DNA of 64,000 nt from Hydrogenibacillus sp. (GTDB lineage: Bacteria > Bacillota > Bacilli > Thermicanales > DSM-22653). The notes under the pieces are model-generated. The model was given only the letters and a program-made list of their open reading frames with translations. It was not told where the DNA came from and made no database searches. The first letter of the stretch is position 1; every line of letters starts with the position of its first letter. Where the stretch lies: assembly GCA_014896255.1 (NCBI GenBank), contig JADBKT010000011.1, forward strand, positions 39,159 through 103,158, written 5' to 3'. Both the position numbers and the translations under genes were made by a program. Below, piece after piece: positions 63,717 through 64,000 of the stretch.

Positions 63717-63745
63717 ATTATAAGTCAAACGACATGAGAATTCAA
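63717..63745 (-). promoter_or_regulatory. Sigma-A promoter of the activator gene
   Basis: Minus strand TTGAAT (63745-63740), 17-bp spacer, TATAAT (63722-63717). Confidence 0.85.
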
Positions 63746-63765
63746 ATACACATATCGAAAAAAGC

Positions 63766-63794
63766 TTGTATCGATTGCGAAACACCGTTGTATC
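63766..63794 (+). promoter_or_regulatory. Direct repeat, possible activator binding site
   Basis: TTGTATC occurs at 63766-63772 and 63788-63794, 22 bases apart (two helical turns), 64-92 bases before the -24 element, where an upstream activating sequence is expected. Confidence 0.45.
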
Positions 63795-63857
63795 ATTATT
63801 GGACACCGCGTAAAGCCCCGGGCAGGCGTGCCGGCGTTGTGTCGGGATCATCGACGT

Positions 63858-63873
63858 TGGCACGCTTTTTGCT
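63858..63873 (+). promoter_or_regulatory. Sigma-54 (-24/-12) promoter
   Basis: TGGCAC-GCTTT-TTGCT (63858-63873) matches the sigma-54 consensus TGGCAC-N5-TTGCW at every position. It lies 58 bases before the downstream start codon and opposite a sigma-54 activator gene. Confidence 0.93.
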
Positions 63874-63931
63874 TTGTCATGGGATGAGCGGATACCGCTC
63901 GCGCATCCATGGCAAAGGAGGTTTGAAGACG

Positions 63932-64000
63932 ATGAGCCGCATTCAGGTGCTGGGCATCGACGCCGGCGGGACGATGACGGACACCTTTTTCGTGGACACG
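63932..64000 (+). CDS. acxA: Probable acetone carboxylase beta subunit (HyuA family), 3' end outside window
   Basis: First 23 codons only: MSRIQVLGIDAGGTMTDTFF is the phosphate-binding start of the hydantoinase A/acetone carboxylase beta family, with the GGTMTDTFF form seen in acetone carboxylases. AAAGGAGG precedes ATG 63932 by 10 bases. The sigma-54 promoter and adjacent activator match the acx arrangement. N-methylhydantoinase A is an alternative. Confidence 0.7.
   Translation, partial: MSRIQVLGIDAGGTMTDTFFVDT

Noticed and set aside
1..64000. CRISPR arrays, tRNA and rRNA genes, prophage or complete insertion sequences
   Set aside because: Read for regularly spaced repeats, tRNA-like cloverleafs and rRNA sequence; none was seen apart from the decayed IS607 element.

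Overview
The window comes from a high-GC, spore-forming, Gram-positive bacterium, most likely a thermophilic member of the Bacillales. Synteny supports this: ftsK/spoIIIE-ymfI-ymfJ-ymfK-ymfM(rodZ)-rimO-pgsA-cinA-recA-recX-rny-ymdB-spoVS-korAB in the first 19 kb; hisS-aspS-6S RNA at 36-39.4 kb; yrrI ... alaS-ireB-ruvX-yrzB-mltG at 40-58 kb. Sporulation genes, T-box leaders, a sigma-H type promoter and a Bce-type module fit the same group. The species cannot be fixed from sequence alone; a Hydrogenibacillus-like organism is a guess.

Layout. 1-16 kb: chromosome translocase, EF-P modification reductase, phospholipid synthesis, RNA methylthiolation, RNA helicase, recombination (recA/recX), RNase Y, ymdB, spoVS and a dipeptidase. 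16-18.8 kb: ferredoxin-dependent 2-oxoacid oxidoreductase korAB. 19-28 kb: Lon-like protease, two-component system, hflX and a Bce-type ABC transporter with a matching operator. 28-32 kb: two spore coat-like proteins, an orphan pstS behind a six-unit Pho-box array, and serine dehydratase sdaAB-sdaAA. 32.4-35.6 kb: a scarred region with an SPFH gene, a ribbon-helix-helix protein, a truncated ABC ATPase, cyanase, a small diglycine-tailed protein and a rarA that has lost its 5' end. 35.6-41.6 kb: T-box/hisS/aspS, 6S RNA, two small proteins and yrrI. 41.5-52.8 kb: an accessory block between yrrI and alaS carrying mobA, a tungstate transporter (tupABC), two moeA genes, moaD, a tungsten-type aldehyde:ferredoxin oxidoreductase and a decayed IS607-family element. 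52.8-58.3 kb: T-box/alaS and its usual partners. 58.3-61.7 kb: zinc uptake operon znuC-znuB-zur-znuA with a candidate Zur operator. 61.7-64 kb: a sigma-54 activator divergent from a consensus sigma-54 promoter and the first codons of a probable acetone carboxylase beta subunit.

How it works together. The 43-52 kb block looks like a self-contained tungsten-enzyme module: uptake, pterin cofactor assembly and an aldehyde oxidoreductase using ferredoxin, the same carrier korAB would use. KorAB, AOR and the probable acetone carboxylase suggest metabolism of organic acids, aldehydes and ketones. Regulation is unusually readable: sigma-A promoters with 17-18 bp spacers, two T-boxes with matching specifiers (CAC for His, GCC for Ala), Pho boxes, a BceR-type box, a cre-like site, a Zur-like operator and a -24/-12 promoter.
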